From the NCBI GenBank assembly GCA_950295325.1, contig OX485807.1, positions 4,342,501 to 4,406,500 of the forward strand: DNA of 64,000 nt, written 5' to 3'. The DNA is from Polytrichum commune. Lineage: Eukaryota > Streptophyta > Polytrichopsida > Polytrichales > Polytrichaceae. Position 1 is the stretch's first letter; each line of letters starts with the position of its first letter. The notes under the pieces were generated by a model. That model had not been told where the DNA came from. It did no database searches and was given only the letters and a program-made list of their open reading frames with translations. Position numbers and translations under genes: made by a program. This document shows, piece after piece, positions 43,553 through 55,765 of this stretch.

Positions 43553-45236
43553 ATGCAAGGTAAAACTCGATCTCAAAAACCAAGTTTGACATTAGGATTA
43601 GAAAGACCTACACGTAAGAGCACATCATCTAGAATTAGCGAAGCATTAGAAGAAGTGGATGTTAGAATAGAAAGTTGTTTGAACGTTGAGCCTAAATTAT
43701 TGTTAGATACATTAGAATCGGAGGTTCAACTTCAGGAACATGTTATCCTTTCCAAGTTGAATGGTGAAACTTCATAAAAAAATAACGTGCTTGGGAAAGA
43801 AGTTCCAATAAACGTTGATAGGGGTTACAGGGAAGTGCACCGGCCACCATGGATCATGATCGAGGGACGGATCCACCACCCATACCTCCTATGCCACCCA
43901 TTGATCCATTGGTTAGGCCGAGAGGCTTACCAATCGTGGTTCCACAAAACTTACAAGCGGTGGACATGCCTTCCCACCTCCCTAAGTTTTATGGAACTAA
44001 GGATGAGGATCATTTTAGGCATATGGAGAGGTACATGGAAATGTTAGCTAGCTCACTCGTGACTAATCCGGGGTATTGGCTAGTATGGTTCCCCACCACT
44101 TTAGAGGGGGAGGCTTATGAATGGTATAGGGATCATGCCGAGGGACATTTTAGAGGATGGGACCAATTACAAAGAGAGTTCTTGAATGAGTTCCGTCCGG
44201 AGGTTGGTCAAAGTACGGCGTTCAGGGCATTGGCTTCGATCAAGCAACGTAGAGAAGAGGAAATTTCGGCCTACATTACGAGGTTTGATTTAGTGTGTAC
44301 ACGATTTGTGGGAACCATGCTTAGTGATGACACTTAGTAAGGCAATTCTTTCTTCAATGATTCTTTAAGTCATGAACAATTAGAGGAGTTCTTGAGAGAA
44401 ATCCTCATACATTGGCGGATGCCAAGCGGGCGGCTAGAGAAATAGAGAGTTTGGATAAAGATCAGGAGAGATTGTGGAGAAAGGAAGATAAATTGATACG
44501 TCAATTCATTCCCATTCGACCTAGGGTGGTCACGAGAGAACCGGTCAAGTATGAGAATCAAGTTCCTTATGTTATGGTCGAAACTGGTCCACGTCCTTTA
44601 GCGGTTAGAGAACCGGCGCCACTTCTAGCATTACCGGCCCCTAGATCGGATCCTCACCTTGAGGAAGTCGAGAGAAGGTTAGGTGCTAGTCAATTGGAAT
44701 TTCAAGAGGCGATGATCAAACAAATGCAAAACCTCACGGATCAAATATCTTTGATGATCAAGAGTCAACAACCGGGACCCCCTCCCCCAATTGAGTCGGG
44801 TAGACATTCGTCGGGTTTATGGTGCGTGCAATGTGGTCAACCAGGCCATACTCGTCAATTTTATAAAAGTGGACAAAACCGTGATCAACGAAGAAACGCT
44901 GGTCCACCTCCACAAAATCAACGAGTCCAAACACAAACTCAATATGGTCAAGGAAATAATAGGGGTCCTCCTCCTAGGGGTCAAGTTGGCCAAGATAATG
45001 AGAAGGAATTCCATCCATTTTGTGGAAGGTGGCATGTCCAAGGTCAATGTTGGTCCGAAGGGCAAGGTTATGGTTGTAGTAATTGTGGTGGAAATCATCA
45101 TTTGGACGAATGTCGTCAACCGGACAAAGTTATTAGTATGCCTTACCCGGTGGCCAATCCACAACACCAAGCGTGAGACAACATGAGGGGAGCTAGATCA
45201 CAAGGTGAACCATAAAACGATCTTAAGCCACCGAAC
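43553..45236 (+). pseudogene. gag: Element 2 gag, interrupted
   Basis: Starts MQGKTRSQKPSL like element 1. A TAA ends the first stretch at 43775-43777. The main Gag domain is open at 43849-44337 (WLVWFPTTLEGEAYEWYRD, then LNEFRPEVGQS). It is cut by TAG and a small deletion at about 44336-44400, and resumes at 44412-45176 with the knuckles CVQCGQPGHTRQF (last Cys replaced by Tyr) and CSNCGGNHHLDEC. The TGA at 45174-45176 stands where element 1 has Arg (CGA), and another stop follows at about 45212 before the frame continues into pol. At least four lesions, so no functional Gag. Confidence 0.85.
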
Positions 45237-48200
45237 TTGTACTATGACCATGGTAATGCAAGACAAACGTTCTATCCGCCGACGGGATTACAAACGACAA
45301 ACGGTTACATTCCAATTCAAGGTAGGCAACGAGGTCCACAAAACGTTGACAATACACACCAAGTCCCTCCCACGGATCCGGGAACGTCTAATTTTCAAGA
45401 CGTTAGATTTATGGATGGTGTGGTGGATGCTCATTGTGATGACACCATTCTTCTCCCAATGGGGATTGGAGAGGAGCAAGGTCAATGGCCTCCACACACC
45501 AATGCCATCACCTATAAATTGAGGAGTCTAGATGATGAAGTCATTCATGAAGCACCGGCGTTGGCGGTCACAACTAGAGCTATGAGAGAGAAGGATCCAT
45601 TAAAGGTAGGAGTGGAGGATCAAGAGGAGTATTCTTCGGACGAAAACATTGACATGTCCAAATTAGATGAAATGGATAGGGTGGCTAGGAGGGTCACTAA
45701 GGAGTTGGAAAAAGAGAATGTAATTCTCCATGATAAGAAGATGTCTAAGGTCGTTCATGATTTAGACGGTAGTGATATGAGAGAATGGGAAGGACCGGAC
45801 ATTCCTTTGGATGAGTTTGATGATGTCGGCAATGCAAAAGTGGAGAGGTCAAGTGGTTATGATTTGTGGGCCGACCTTAGTTCGCTCAAGGCGGACATAA
45901 CCTTTGGACAATTATTGGAAATTTCACCCGTCGCACGGAAGACTCTCAAGGATGGAATGCCTGTCAATAGGAGAATTAGAAAAGTGAAGACTAGAGTGGC
46001 CGCTAGAATTCAATCACAAGGAGGTCGAGATGTGAAGGCCATAGGGATAGAGGTCAACATAGTAGATAAGGTTGTCACAAATGTGCTAGTGGATGGAGGT
46101 AGTAGTTTGTACATTTTGCCGGAACACACTATGAAGAAATTGGGTCTTGGTCTTACGGGTCATTCGCCCTTGATTATAAACATGGCAAATCAAAGCTCAA
46201 CCACACCTTTGGGAATGATTAAGGATTGTAGGATGACCACCGGGGGAGAGGAGTATTTAGTTACTTTTCATATGATTAAGATGCATTCCAACAAGGACTC
46301 ATTCCCCATCTTGTTGGGAAGACATTGGTTGAGAATGGCCGATGTCATAGTAGATTGGGGAGGTGCGAAGCCATCCATTACTTATGGTCCTAAGGATAAT
46401 CGAGTCAAAGTGTCAATTGGGTCATTAGAAGGATGGATGAAGAAAGAATTATACCTACCATTGGAAGAGGAAGACCTTGACAAAATCAATGATGAAGGAG
46501 GTTTTAGTCGGAGTTGTTCATCCCGGAAGTCACAACACCATCACGGACTCGGGTTCGGGAAGTTTAGGTCCTAGGTTCTACAATTATGGAGATAATGGGG
46601 AGTATGCACAATGGTTAAGGGAATATTCCGAGTCGGAGTTCGATATATTGGTGACATCTCACCATCCACGTTTGAGCGACGAGAGAAGTTTGAGTGGCGA
46701 GGATTGTTCGTTGTTGGAGCCATGTGAGGTGCTCACCGAAGAGGAGTGGATCTTAGGGGGTTTGACGCCTTGGGTAGATGATGTGGATAATGGAGACGTT
46801 AATCTAGTGCACGTGGATGGGACTCAAGAGGAGGATGCTATCTTGGAGGCTTCTAAGTTAGAGGAACCTTTGCATTTTAGGACTACATCCACGGGGATAG
46901 TTGTTGGTCACGACATCAAGGATTATCCCGATGTGCCGGCGGATTGGTATAGAAACAAGGATGAGCAAACCCATGTGGCGGAGAAAGATTGGCGTTATGT
47001 GGACGTGAAGTTAAAAATGACAAGGTCCGCCAAATGAAGATGGGGTCGAAATTGGATGAGAACGAGGTTAGGGAGTATAGCGAGTTGGTAGATGAATTTA
47101 GCGACACCTTCGCTTGGTCATACGATGAACTTAAGGGGATTCTTAGAGAGATGGTGGAACATCGTATTCCTTTGATTCCGGGAGCAAAGCCAATTATACA
47201 AAAAGAAAGAAGGATGAACCCAAAATTACAATTGGTGGTTAAAGCGGAATTGGAGATATTGTTGAACGCTGGGTTTATTAAGCCGGTGGAGATTACGGAT
47301 TGGGTGTCTCCAATGGTATTGGTGAAGAAAAAGAACGGAAAACTAAGGATGTGCGTCGATTATAGGAAATTGAACGCGTGCACACAGAAAGACCATTTTC
47401 CCTTACTATTCATCACGTTGCTACTTCAAGAGGTGGGCGATCACGCAAGATATACTTTCATGGATAGGTATGCGGGCTACAATCAAATTTCGATTGCCCT
47501 ACAAGATATTCATAAAACGGCTTTCACCACACCTTGGGGGACTTTTGTGTGGGTCGTAATGCCATTTGGGCTATGTAATGCCCCCGCTACTTTCCAAAGA
47601 TTGGTTATGTACATTTTCAACGACTTGTTGTTTAAATCCATGACCGTGTTCGTAGATGATTTTAGCACTCAAAGTAACGTAAGTGAGCACTTACATTGCG
47701 TTAGGGAGGTGTTGGTAAGGTGTAGAAAGATGAGGCTAGCTTTGAATCCCGATAAGACATTCTTAGGAGTCAATAGGGGAGTCTTACTAGGCTATGTGGT
47801 TAGCGAAAAAGGAAGGGAACCGGATCCGGAAAATGTTGTGGCCATAAGCGAGTTGGAGATTCCAACCAATTCCAAAGGGATCTCTAAATTGTTAGGGCAC
47901 GTGGGGTGGTACCGGGAACTCATTCCAAATTTCTCAAAGATAGCGGTCTCTATTACACAATTGCTCAAAAAGGATGCCAAGTTTGAATGGACGGATGCAT
48001 GCCAAAGGGCTTTTGAAGAATTGAGGGATAAATTGAGCACTTATCCCATTTTGAGGCCACCCGATTGGAATAAACCCTTCCATGTTTTTTGCGACGCTAG
48101 CAACGTGGCGGTGGGTAGCGCGCTTTGTCAATTCACGGGAGAAAAAGAAAATGATCAACCCATTGCTTACGCTAGCAAGCAATTGACACCGGCCGAACGA

Positions 48201-48711
48201 AATTACTCGACCATCGAGAGGGAGTGCCTAGCAATGGTGTTCTCGGTAAAAAAATTTCGACACTACCTCTTGTGTAACTTGATGGTCTTCTTTGTGGATC
48301 ACATGACCATTAAATATTTGGTGAACAACGCGGAGCTAAGTGGTAGATTAGCGAGGTGGGTTTTGCTATTAGGGGAATTCGATTACACGGTGGAATATAA
48401 ACCGGGCCGCATGCACTTGCAAGCCGACCATTTGTCTAGATTGTCGGAAAAGATGGGAGAAAACCCTGTGGACGATAAGTTAATGGATGATGCTCTCTTT
48501 GTGGTTACCTCAAGACCGGATTGGTACGCGGGCATCGTGGAATTCTTGACGACCCAAACATTGCCCCAGGAGTGGTCCAAGGAAGAGAGAAGGAAAGTGA
48601 GGGTTAATAGCAGACATTTCATGGTGTTGGGACATAGGTTGTTTAGGAGGGAACCGACGGCCTACTTAGGAGGTGTGTGTCCGCAACGGAAATGCCCTCC
48701 ATTTTATTGGC
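45237..48711 (+). pseudogene. Element 2 pol: protease, RT, RNase H, truncated
   Basis: 45237-46490 is open and joins the Gag tail to protease in one frame (GQWPPHTNAIT, with protease motif LVDGGSSLYILP near 46090). A frameshift near 46490 moves to 46477-47037 and another (one A lost in ttaaaaa) near 47015 moves to 47017 onward. RT is complete: CVDYRKLNACTQKDHF, WVVMPFGLCNAPATFQ and the FVDD box (about 47650-47661). RNase H is complete too (CDASNVAVGSAL, TIERECLAM, FVDHMTIKYL). A one-base deletion at about 48650 precedes the point where homology ends. The Trp codon at 47550-47552 is intact here and shows that the TGA in element 1 is a mutation. Confidence 0.87.
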
Positions 48712-50195
48712 ATTGTGGGTTTGTATAATATCCAAAGCCTTGGTCGCTCCCCCCACCCCCTTTCTTCATTCCAAAACGCAACCCTATGTTGTTTGCCTTC
48801 AATGCATGCTTCGCAAAATAATACAAATGTAGGCCAAGAAAGTTTGCGAAGGTTCATACCACTTATCATGCTTTGGAGCATATGAACACCCTTCACATTC
48901 AAATGGCCTAGGTGATGGTACCAAAACTCAAGCGCACCATCTCTTGTTGGAAATTGCATCAAATTGGCCGCATTTGCTTTGTGTACTTTTGTAAAATTCA
49001 TTTTGTACAAAATACCTTTGCTTGGCGTAATTACCATGGCTTCACTGACGCAAACTGTTACAAAAACATTATTCAGGTTGAATTATATTTTCAAATCATT
49101 GGACACAAATTTGCTCACCAAGAGGAAATTGGCTTGCAATTTGGGCATATGGAGCGCATCTTTGATACGAATTCGGTTAATTTTATTTTTGATAATTGCT
49201 TCCACAATGATAGATTCCATTCCGATGGCTTCAACAACACTATCATCACCCAAATACACATTGTCTGAAGTGATTATCTCATACGTATCAAATACGGCCC
49301 TATGCAAAGTTATATCCTTGGTGGCTCCCGAATCCATAATTCATTTGCACAGGCTTTAGAAACGTGTCCCATTACTTATTATAAATGTGTAATTATTATT
49401 GTCCTTCGCATTTTTAGCATTTTTACAATCATTGTTATTTTTTTGTAGGTAAAACGCACAATATGGCCTGGTTTGCTGTAATAGAAACATGGTCTTGTGC
49501 TTTGGCACATAAATGAGTTGTTCCTATGTTCTGTCATAAGATCATGGCGACATCCTCATTTTGGGGTTTATTTTCCTTGCGTTTCGACTTCTCGTCCATC
49601 AAATGTGTCATCATGTAGTTCATCGTAAGTTCCTTCATTGGCATCGTTTCCAAGGTTGTGATCAAGTATTCATACAACGCCGGCAAACCCTTGATCCAAA
49701 TCACGACGATGTCTTTGTCTCTCATAAATACTGCCAAACAATCGAGTTGATCCGCAAACACCTTATCTTTGTTGACGTGGTTCAACAAGCCATTTCTTTC
49801 TTTTATCTTGAACATGAAGAACTTGCAACAGACGAAGAGGATGTTGGACAAACTTTTTATCTAGTGAATGTTGCAAATGGTCTTCCATACTTTCACGGGT
49901 CTTGTGCAACTTTTGATGTGCGCAAGTTGATTATCCGTCAAGTTGAGGCCAATGATGGACATGGGATTCTTGATGCCCCTTGGTATTTTTTGTTGACCTT
50001 GAATTCCGCATTGGAAGTGGAGCTTCTTCGGATTTTTCCATAATGTCCCAAAAATCCATGGACGCCCACAACGTTTTGATTTTGAACTTTCAAAGGTTGA
50101 AATTCCCTCCATTAAAATTGTCAATAATTCTAGCTGCCTCGCTCTCAAATGATACCATCGTACGCTCGGATATGCTTTCAAAACATTCAAACTAG
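48712..50195 (-). pseudogene. Ty1/copia fragment: gag, protease, GAG-pre-integrase
   Basis: Read right to left. The Gag start (50190-49861) ends LTDNQLAHIKSC and RPVKVWKTICNIH. The UBN2-type Gag continues at 49851-49534 (ERNGLLNHVNKDKVFADQLD, then ITTLETMPMKELTMNYMM). A degraded zinc knuckle CFYYSKPGHIVRF lies near 49440-49500. The protease is at 49337-49083 with MDSGATKDITLH and the YLGDDS block. The GAG-pre-integrase finger is at 49037-48750 (EFWYHHLGHLNVKGVHML, then CEACIEGKQHRVAF). The integrase core, RT and RNase H, which follow in copia elements, are missing because the sequence stops where element 2 ends. Frame breaks separate each part. Confidence 0.85.
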
Positions 50196-50410
50196 CATTT
50201 CTTGGCCTACAATCAATCCCAACTCAAACTAGAAGATAACCTCTTACACTCAAAATATGCATTTGCACCTCAATGTAGTGGAAACATGCCCTTATGCTTT
50301 CAAAATAATCAAATCTCTAGGCATTTCACTTGCATGGTGGATTCATAACCTATTGGGAGCGAGATGATCTCATGCTCTCCTTGCTTTTCCTTTTGTTGTT
50401 TTTTTAATTG

Positions 50411-50446
50411 TTTTTTCTTTTCTTTTCTTTTCTTTTCTTTTCTTTG
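50411..50446. repeat. (TTTTC)n microsatellite
   Basis: About seven consecutive TTTTC units, slightly imperfect at the edges. Confidence 0.85.
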
Positions 50447-50691
50447 GTTCATACAAATAATCTGAAATAACTCTTATCCTTCTTTGGACTAGCGTTGTGG
50501 CCTTATTCTAACCTTATTGTTTCTCATGCCTCTTCCATTACATTTTTATTGACTACGAACAATTTGATGTTCTACCTTCTACAAGTCTTAAAGTTAATTG
50601 GGCCATCAATATTGAAATACACATACACCATTGCAATAAAAAATTAAATATATACCAATATTGATGAAATACCATTATATAAATATATTGT

Positions 50692-51250
50692 CTAAAAGTC
50701 ATCCTTGCAAGTGGGAAGGTCTTTACAGAGTTGAAGGCATTGGTCCACTTTGTTCCATAAGTGTTTGATAGGATTCATGTTGTGGGGTTGTGGACTCCAT
50801 GGCAATACTGTGATAATGAGATCATTGGACCATTTGATTGCTGACATGTTGGTATGATTTGAGTCGTTGTCTTGTTGGAACACCCACTCCTCCACTTCTT
50901 TTCCAAAACTTCATAACTAACATGCTCAAGTTGTCATGTCAAGATAACGCTCGCTATTCATTTTCTTTTGATTTTGGTTAGCTCCTCAATGCCCTCCCAA
51001 CTCATGCAATCCCCAAATCATGATGCTCCCTCCTTGCTTCACAATCTTCCTAACCACACCTTTGCTTAGGGGTTCCTATGCCTCTTCCAACATCACTCTT
51101 GACCGTCAGACCCCACATTATTGAAATTACTTTCATACGAGAATGCAACTTTCCTCAACTACTCCATCCAATGTTCTTTTGCCCATTCATGCCTTAACTA
51201 TTTATGACGATCCAAAAGGAAAAACTTCTTAGCTGCAAACTATAGTCCTT
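50692..51250 (-). pseudogene. Tc1/mariner-like DD34E transposase relic
   Basis: The best frame (50895-50692) reads VFQQDNDSNHTN, then LPWSPQPHNMNPIKHLWNKV. These are the second and third catalytic blocks of Tc1 transposases (normally QQDND-H and SPDLNPIEHLW). 34 residues lie between the Asp and the third position, the Tc1 DD34E spacing, but the Glu is Lys here. Upstream on the same strand: HEWAKEHWME, a stop, LRKVAFSYESNFNNVGSDGQ, another stop, and then in a shifted frame GGSIMIWGLHELGGH. The first catalytic Asp (usual FSDESKFN) is Tyr. Both stops stand where Trp codons are expected. Inverted repeats of the element were not identified. Confidence 0.78.
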
Positions 51251-51399
51251 AGTGTTTTAGTGCTCTTTTTGTTATTTTAGGGGATGATGTGATATTTGAA
51301 ACTCCTCGAAGGACCCTCTGATATTTTATTGCAATACTTAGCTCTTTTGTTTGCACCATTCGTCCCAAGTAATAATCATCTTTCTCATTATGAATATGT

Positions 51400-51648
51400 G
51401 ACGCCCTAGCCTCCTCTTATCCTCCAACTTCCCGTAACTCTGTAACATTTAATGATGTGACTAATTGTTGAGGGTGTTGGTCCTAATTACATGGCTATTG
51501 TACGGCAACTCTATTGGTCAATGTAAAGGGCAATAATTTGTGCACAAATTTCTAAGGAAGTTTTGGGCATGGTGGAAGGGAGAATTGAACCAAGGACCTC
51601 ATGACTGCAGAGCAAAATGTTAACCATTGAGTTATTGCAAACTATAAT
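51400..51648 (-). mobile_element. tRNA-derived SINE
   Basis: The minus strand has an RNA polymerase III A box TAACTCAATGG (51624-51634) and B box GGTTCAATTCT (51581-51591) at normal tRNA spacing, with a GGTT between them in the D-loop position. The body continues to at least about 51400 without coding potential. The acceptor stem is not maintained, so it is a SINE head and not a functional tRNA. The 3' end is uncertain. Confidence 0.68.
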
Positions 51649-51659
51649 GTGGATTGCTC

Positions 51660-54200
51660 CTATAATGCATCAAATTTGAAGAATTCCAAAAGTAATGTTT
51701 TATTCATTTCTTGTTCGTATTTGAGTCCAATCATCATGGAAATCGACATGAGGCTAGCTATATACTTTATTTAGGCATCACATGACAAGTTTTTCATGTT
51801 TCTTAGAAAATGTCAATTTTGTATGTTTGTAAAGAGTTCTGCATTACTCTTGAAAATCATTGCATGCAAAGTGGCCACCTCCAACCATAACCCAAATGTT
51901 GGAGGTGGTCATATGAAACAATTTTTTGATATTCCTTAATATTAACAGTCGAGGTGAATCTATCAAAGGTAAGGTTGAGACATTCATAGTTGACCAAGTC
52001 CATTTAACCGCTCACTGGAGTACTTGTAGTGCCAACATAGATGAGATTTGTAGTTGGCCCATGTTTTTAGGCAAATGGAGTTAAGGTTTATGTGTTCCAA
52101 TAAACTTTTATCACTTCTATAAACAAACCATATTCATGAAAAAATTTGAGAAAAATTTGTATTCTTCTTAGAATTTGTTGCTCTAAGCAAGAAAAATAAT
52201 TCCCCACTATTACTCCTCCTAAACATATACAAACTCTCATATATTGTTGGCTATAGATGCCTCAACCTAAAAGATGAACAATTTTTCATATATTGCAAAA
52301 AATATACTCATTATTTTATACAAGTATAAATTTAACATACAAATCTTTGACCACTGTGGATAAACTTAAAGTTGGAAGACAATTTCACAAATATGGTATT
52401 GTTCTCCCTCTTTAGCATGACACATTTGGGAAACACAAAAAGTTGTATTATCAAGGTGTCGTCTTCTCATTAATATGACAAATGGCATAAAATTGTCGTA
52501 CTATTGAGGGAATACAAAAACATAAGTAATATCGGCTTAATAATATACCCAACGAGTTTAAGCAATATGGATGGTATGAAATAATAACTTATAACTCCAA
52601 ACAAATACAAATATTCTCAAGAACTCTTGAAATAGGTGTCCAAAGATTTATGGTGTTGCCTACTCAAGTTAGCAACTGTCATCTTATCTAAATTTCCTAC
52701 TAACTTTTGAAAACTAATAATCTCATTAACACCAAATTATAAAGAGTACTCTAATAAGAAACTAGACAACAATGATGCATGACGTTTAGCATCAAGATAC
52801 TAGTGATACTATATCACCCGTGTATAGGGCAACATACTAGGTAGGAGGCCACCTTAACCCTAACCATGTCCATCCTACATTAGTAACCATGATTAACATT
52901 AAGTTCCCAATGATAAGTGAAGTTCCCAAGCAGTGCCAAAATGAAAATGGATGTATTTAAGTACATAACATAGATGAAAGGAATTTTAGCATTAACTACC
53001 TCTTTAATATGACAAAACGGAGATTCCAAATGTCGCATTATCGAGTGTCATAGTCGTGTAAAAAATTAAGTTTTGAACTAAAAAGTTTGGTTGCACAAAA
53101 ACATGTCGTAATATCAAGGGTGTTGTATAAACAAGTGTCATATAAATGAGGTTAAACGCACATGTATCGTTCCAAGTGGGCCACACCAATTTCTATTTGA
53201 GGGAACACACTACAACAATTTTTGAAGAGACCATTGTGACTGTTTAAAAAACATTATTGTGCAATTAGTGTACTGTATCTCTTATAAATGTGGCTAGTTT
53301 TTTTTTTTTTCAAATACTTTTTTTGTGGGGAATTTAAGTCTGCTTTGCACTGCATCCCATCTTTTTAAAAGTAATGTGGATTTATCTTGGTAGTGATCTT
53401 CAGACCACTGACAATACAGTACCCCAAGAAATTTTAATTCTAAATTAATACCCAAGAAATCCTTTATCAAAATTTCTCACAGTCCTTGGTCACATGTGTA
53501 AAACGGCCCTAAAGCAAAAATGTGTTTAGTGTACCTACTAAGCCATACACATATTTGGAATCAGCATTGCGCTCTAATATAGTCAGAGCATTCTGGTTGA
53601 TTACATTAACTAACATGGTAACTCTTCATAAATGGAACTTGAAAGGCAACGCAGGAAAAGGGCGCATCACTCCAATTTCAATTCGACAGCACTTACTTCT
53701 GGCCAACATGGAAAAGGATGTCAGGCAGAGATGAGGCACAAAGCTGCCTGATGCATTCTGAGTGTGAATCTGCAACGGAAGAAGATTAATAAGATTTCAA
53801 ATGTTCAAACATACATTTCCCTCAACAAGGAACAAGTATTGACCACCACTCAAAGAGTACAAACACAATCCTGATGATGCCAAATAGTATGTTGTCTAGG
53901 CATATTTCTTCCCTCATAACAGCTAATAGTGACTGCACAAACTAAGAAGAACAGACAGAGTTTAAGACTCAAAGGCCATTTGTTGACACATAGCAGATTC
54001 TCTATAACTGGATTACCATTTACTATATTCAAGCAAGTTTGTTGTGTTGGATTGGGATCATAAGTCCGAAAGTTTCAAAAGTTTTGGATGAAGAACATGT
54101 GATGATCCTGAGTTTCAAAACTGCAAATGTTTGAAATGACACAAAAACTCATGTAAACACAAAAGTACACTACAAACTGCAACTGTTCTCCCCTAACCCT
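51660..54200. other. Non-coding, nothing recognised
   Basis: AT-rich. Only short random frames are seen, and no domain or long repeat was found. Confidence 0.4.
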
Positions 54201-55765
54201 AACTTCATACAGACCAACTTCAACTGAGCCTAAACCCAATAACCACTGGGCTGGGCCTTTATCCTCTGAACACTTTCCTGCCGCCTGTCCCAGCCTACCT
54301 CCCCAACAAATAAAGTGAACAGAAAGACTGAATGAGCGAAATTCTCAAAACTTCTTCAAACAACCCAGGAAGATTAGAAAGCAGTTCAACAAGGATGACC
54401 ATGTCCGTAACTGCAGAACCTCGGATGCTTTTAGGAATAAACCAATTTCTGCACGCCAGACACAAGGAGAGAAACTTTAGAGTGCACAATACACAGAACA
54501 CTACGCAAGGGCATACACTTCTGATGATTAGATGTCTGCGACTCGTTTGTCAACTTTGTCTCTGCAGCAATAAGAAATCAAAATCATTCTTGCAAATATC
54601 TTGGTAGCATTAAACAGGATTGTGTTAAACTCTACAAAGGCATCCACATGTAAACGGATTCCATCATTTATTATCAACTATCTATAGAAAATCCTTCTTT
54701 CAACTGTACTCGAAGTCTTTGTTCCAAGGTACAGGGTATTAGCTAACCCCTAAACGAGAGTTATGAAACAACTTGAAGCTCATTCACCATAATATATCTT
54801 CCCAAAAGTAAGTTATTAAACACAAAGATTCAATTTTGTCCACATTATTGAGCTCTCTCTACAACCGCACAATGGGATCGACAGCAGAAGACGATGGTGT
54901 GGTCTCTGAGGAAGAGACCAGCAACCACGACGTAAGAACATGAAGTTTCTTACAAGAACAATACCAGATATAAACTTTTCCCTTTCTACCCCTGGATAAT
55001 AATCCCTCCACAATGAGGGCTGATCCCCACCACAACGACCACAAACATCTCAGCTTGCAATTAATGTCCAGCCACGTGCTCGCACACCTCGCTGTTGAAT
55101 CGTTCTCTCAGATCTACAATACGACTCCACAGTGTAAGCCAGCCACTACTACATATACTTCAATTGCACAGTTCTCCAGCATGGTGCACAGACCATACCA
55201 AATTTCAGACTGCAGCAAGCAAAGCATATCATGCCTCAATTTTTCTAATCTCTTGATTATAGTGTCTCCTACGGCGGGTTAGAGTAGAGTATTCCGAAAT
55301 TTGAGGCCAAAGCACTCAAATGACCTCATCTCTCTATCCCTTCCCCTTGCATGCCCGTCTCTTCCGTGCCCAGCACAGTGATGCCAGCCAACTTATACTT
55401 AATCCTGTATCCTGTAGATAGAAGGTTATCATTGAAGTGGTTCCAGACAGTCTCCAGCACAGTCACTAAGTTTTGACATAAAACAAATGACACAATGCGA
55501 GCACGAATATCCCCTGCAATTTCTTTCGACCGAATGATGATGTTGCAGATAATAGAACCACTCCATCCTTGTTAGACCCTTTCACGTCACGTCTGATATT
55601 TTAACAGCCACCATTCCAAGCTTTGTGCAGAGATAAATAAGCGCGTTCTTCACCCTAATTGCCCATCTTCGCCATGTCCTTTTGTGTGCAGACTCCATCA
55701 GAATTCCCGTGAAAAACAAAGGAATTCTCCGGTTCTCCCAATGTAGATTTGTTGAACCCTAAAGT
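54201..55765. other. Downstream flank of APS kinase
   Basis: Composition is closer to genic DNA than to the flanking AT-rich sequence. The part nearest 55765 should hold the 3' untranslated region of the APS kinase. No clear AATAAA was found in the first 200 bp downstream. Frames at 54332-54607 and 55013-55282 show no family. Confidence 0.4.

Larger units (their letters stand above)
41188..48711 (+). mobile_element. Truncated Ty3/gypsy element of the same family (element 2)
   Basis: Plus-strand relative of element 1. The 5' LTR is 41188-42659, the identical primer-binding site 42664-42681, then a leader, gag, protease, RT and RNase H. Homology to element 1 stops near 48711, at the start of the H2C2 finger. 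The integrase and 3' LTR are absent, and a copia fragment of opposite orientation follows directly. Several stops and frameshifts in gag and in the protease-RT linker show that it is older than element 1. With no 3' LTR no target duplication can be checked. Confidence 0.88.

Noticed and set aside
51575-51650. Functional tRNA gene
   Set aside because: A and B boxes are present but the acceptor stem does not pair and the B box is imperfect, so it is called a SINE head.
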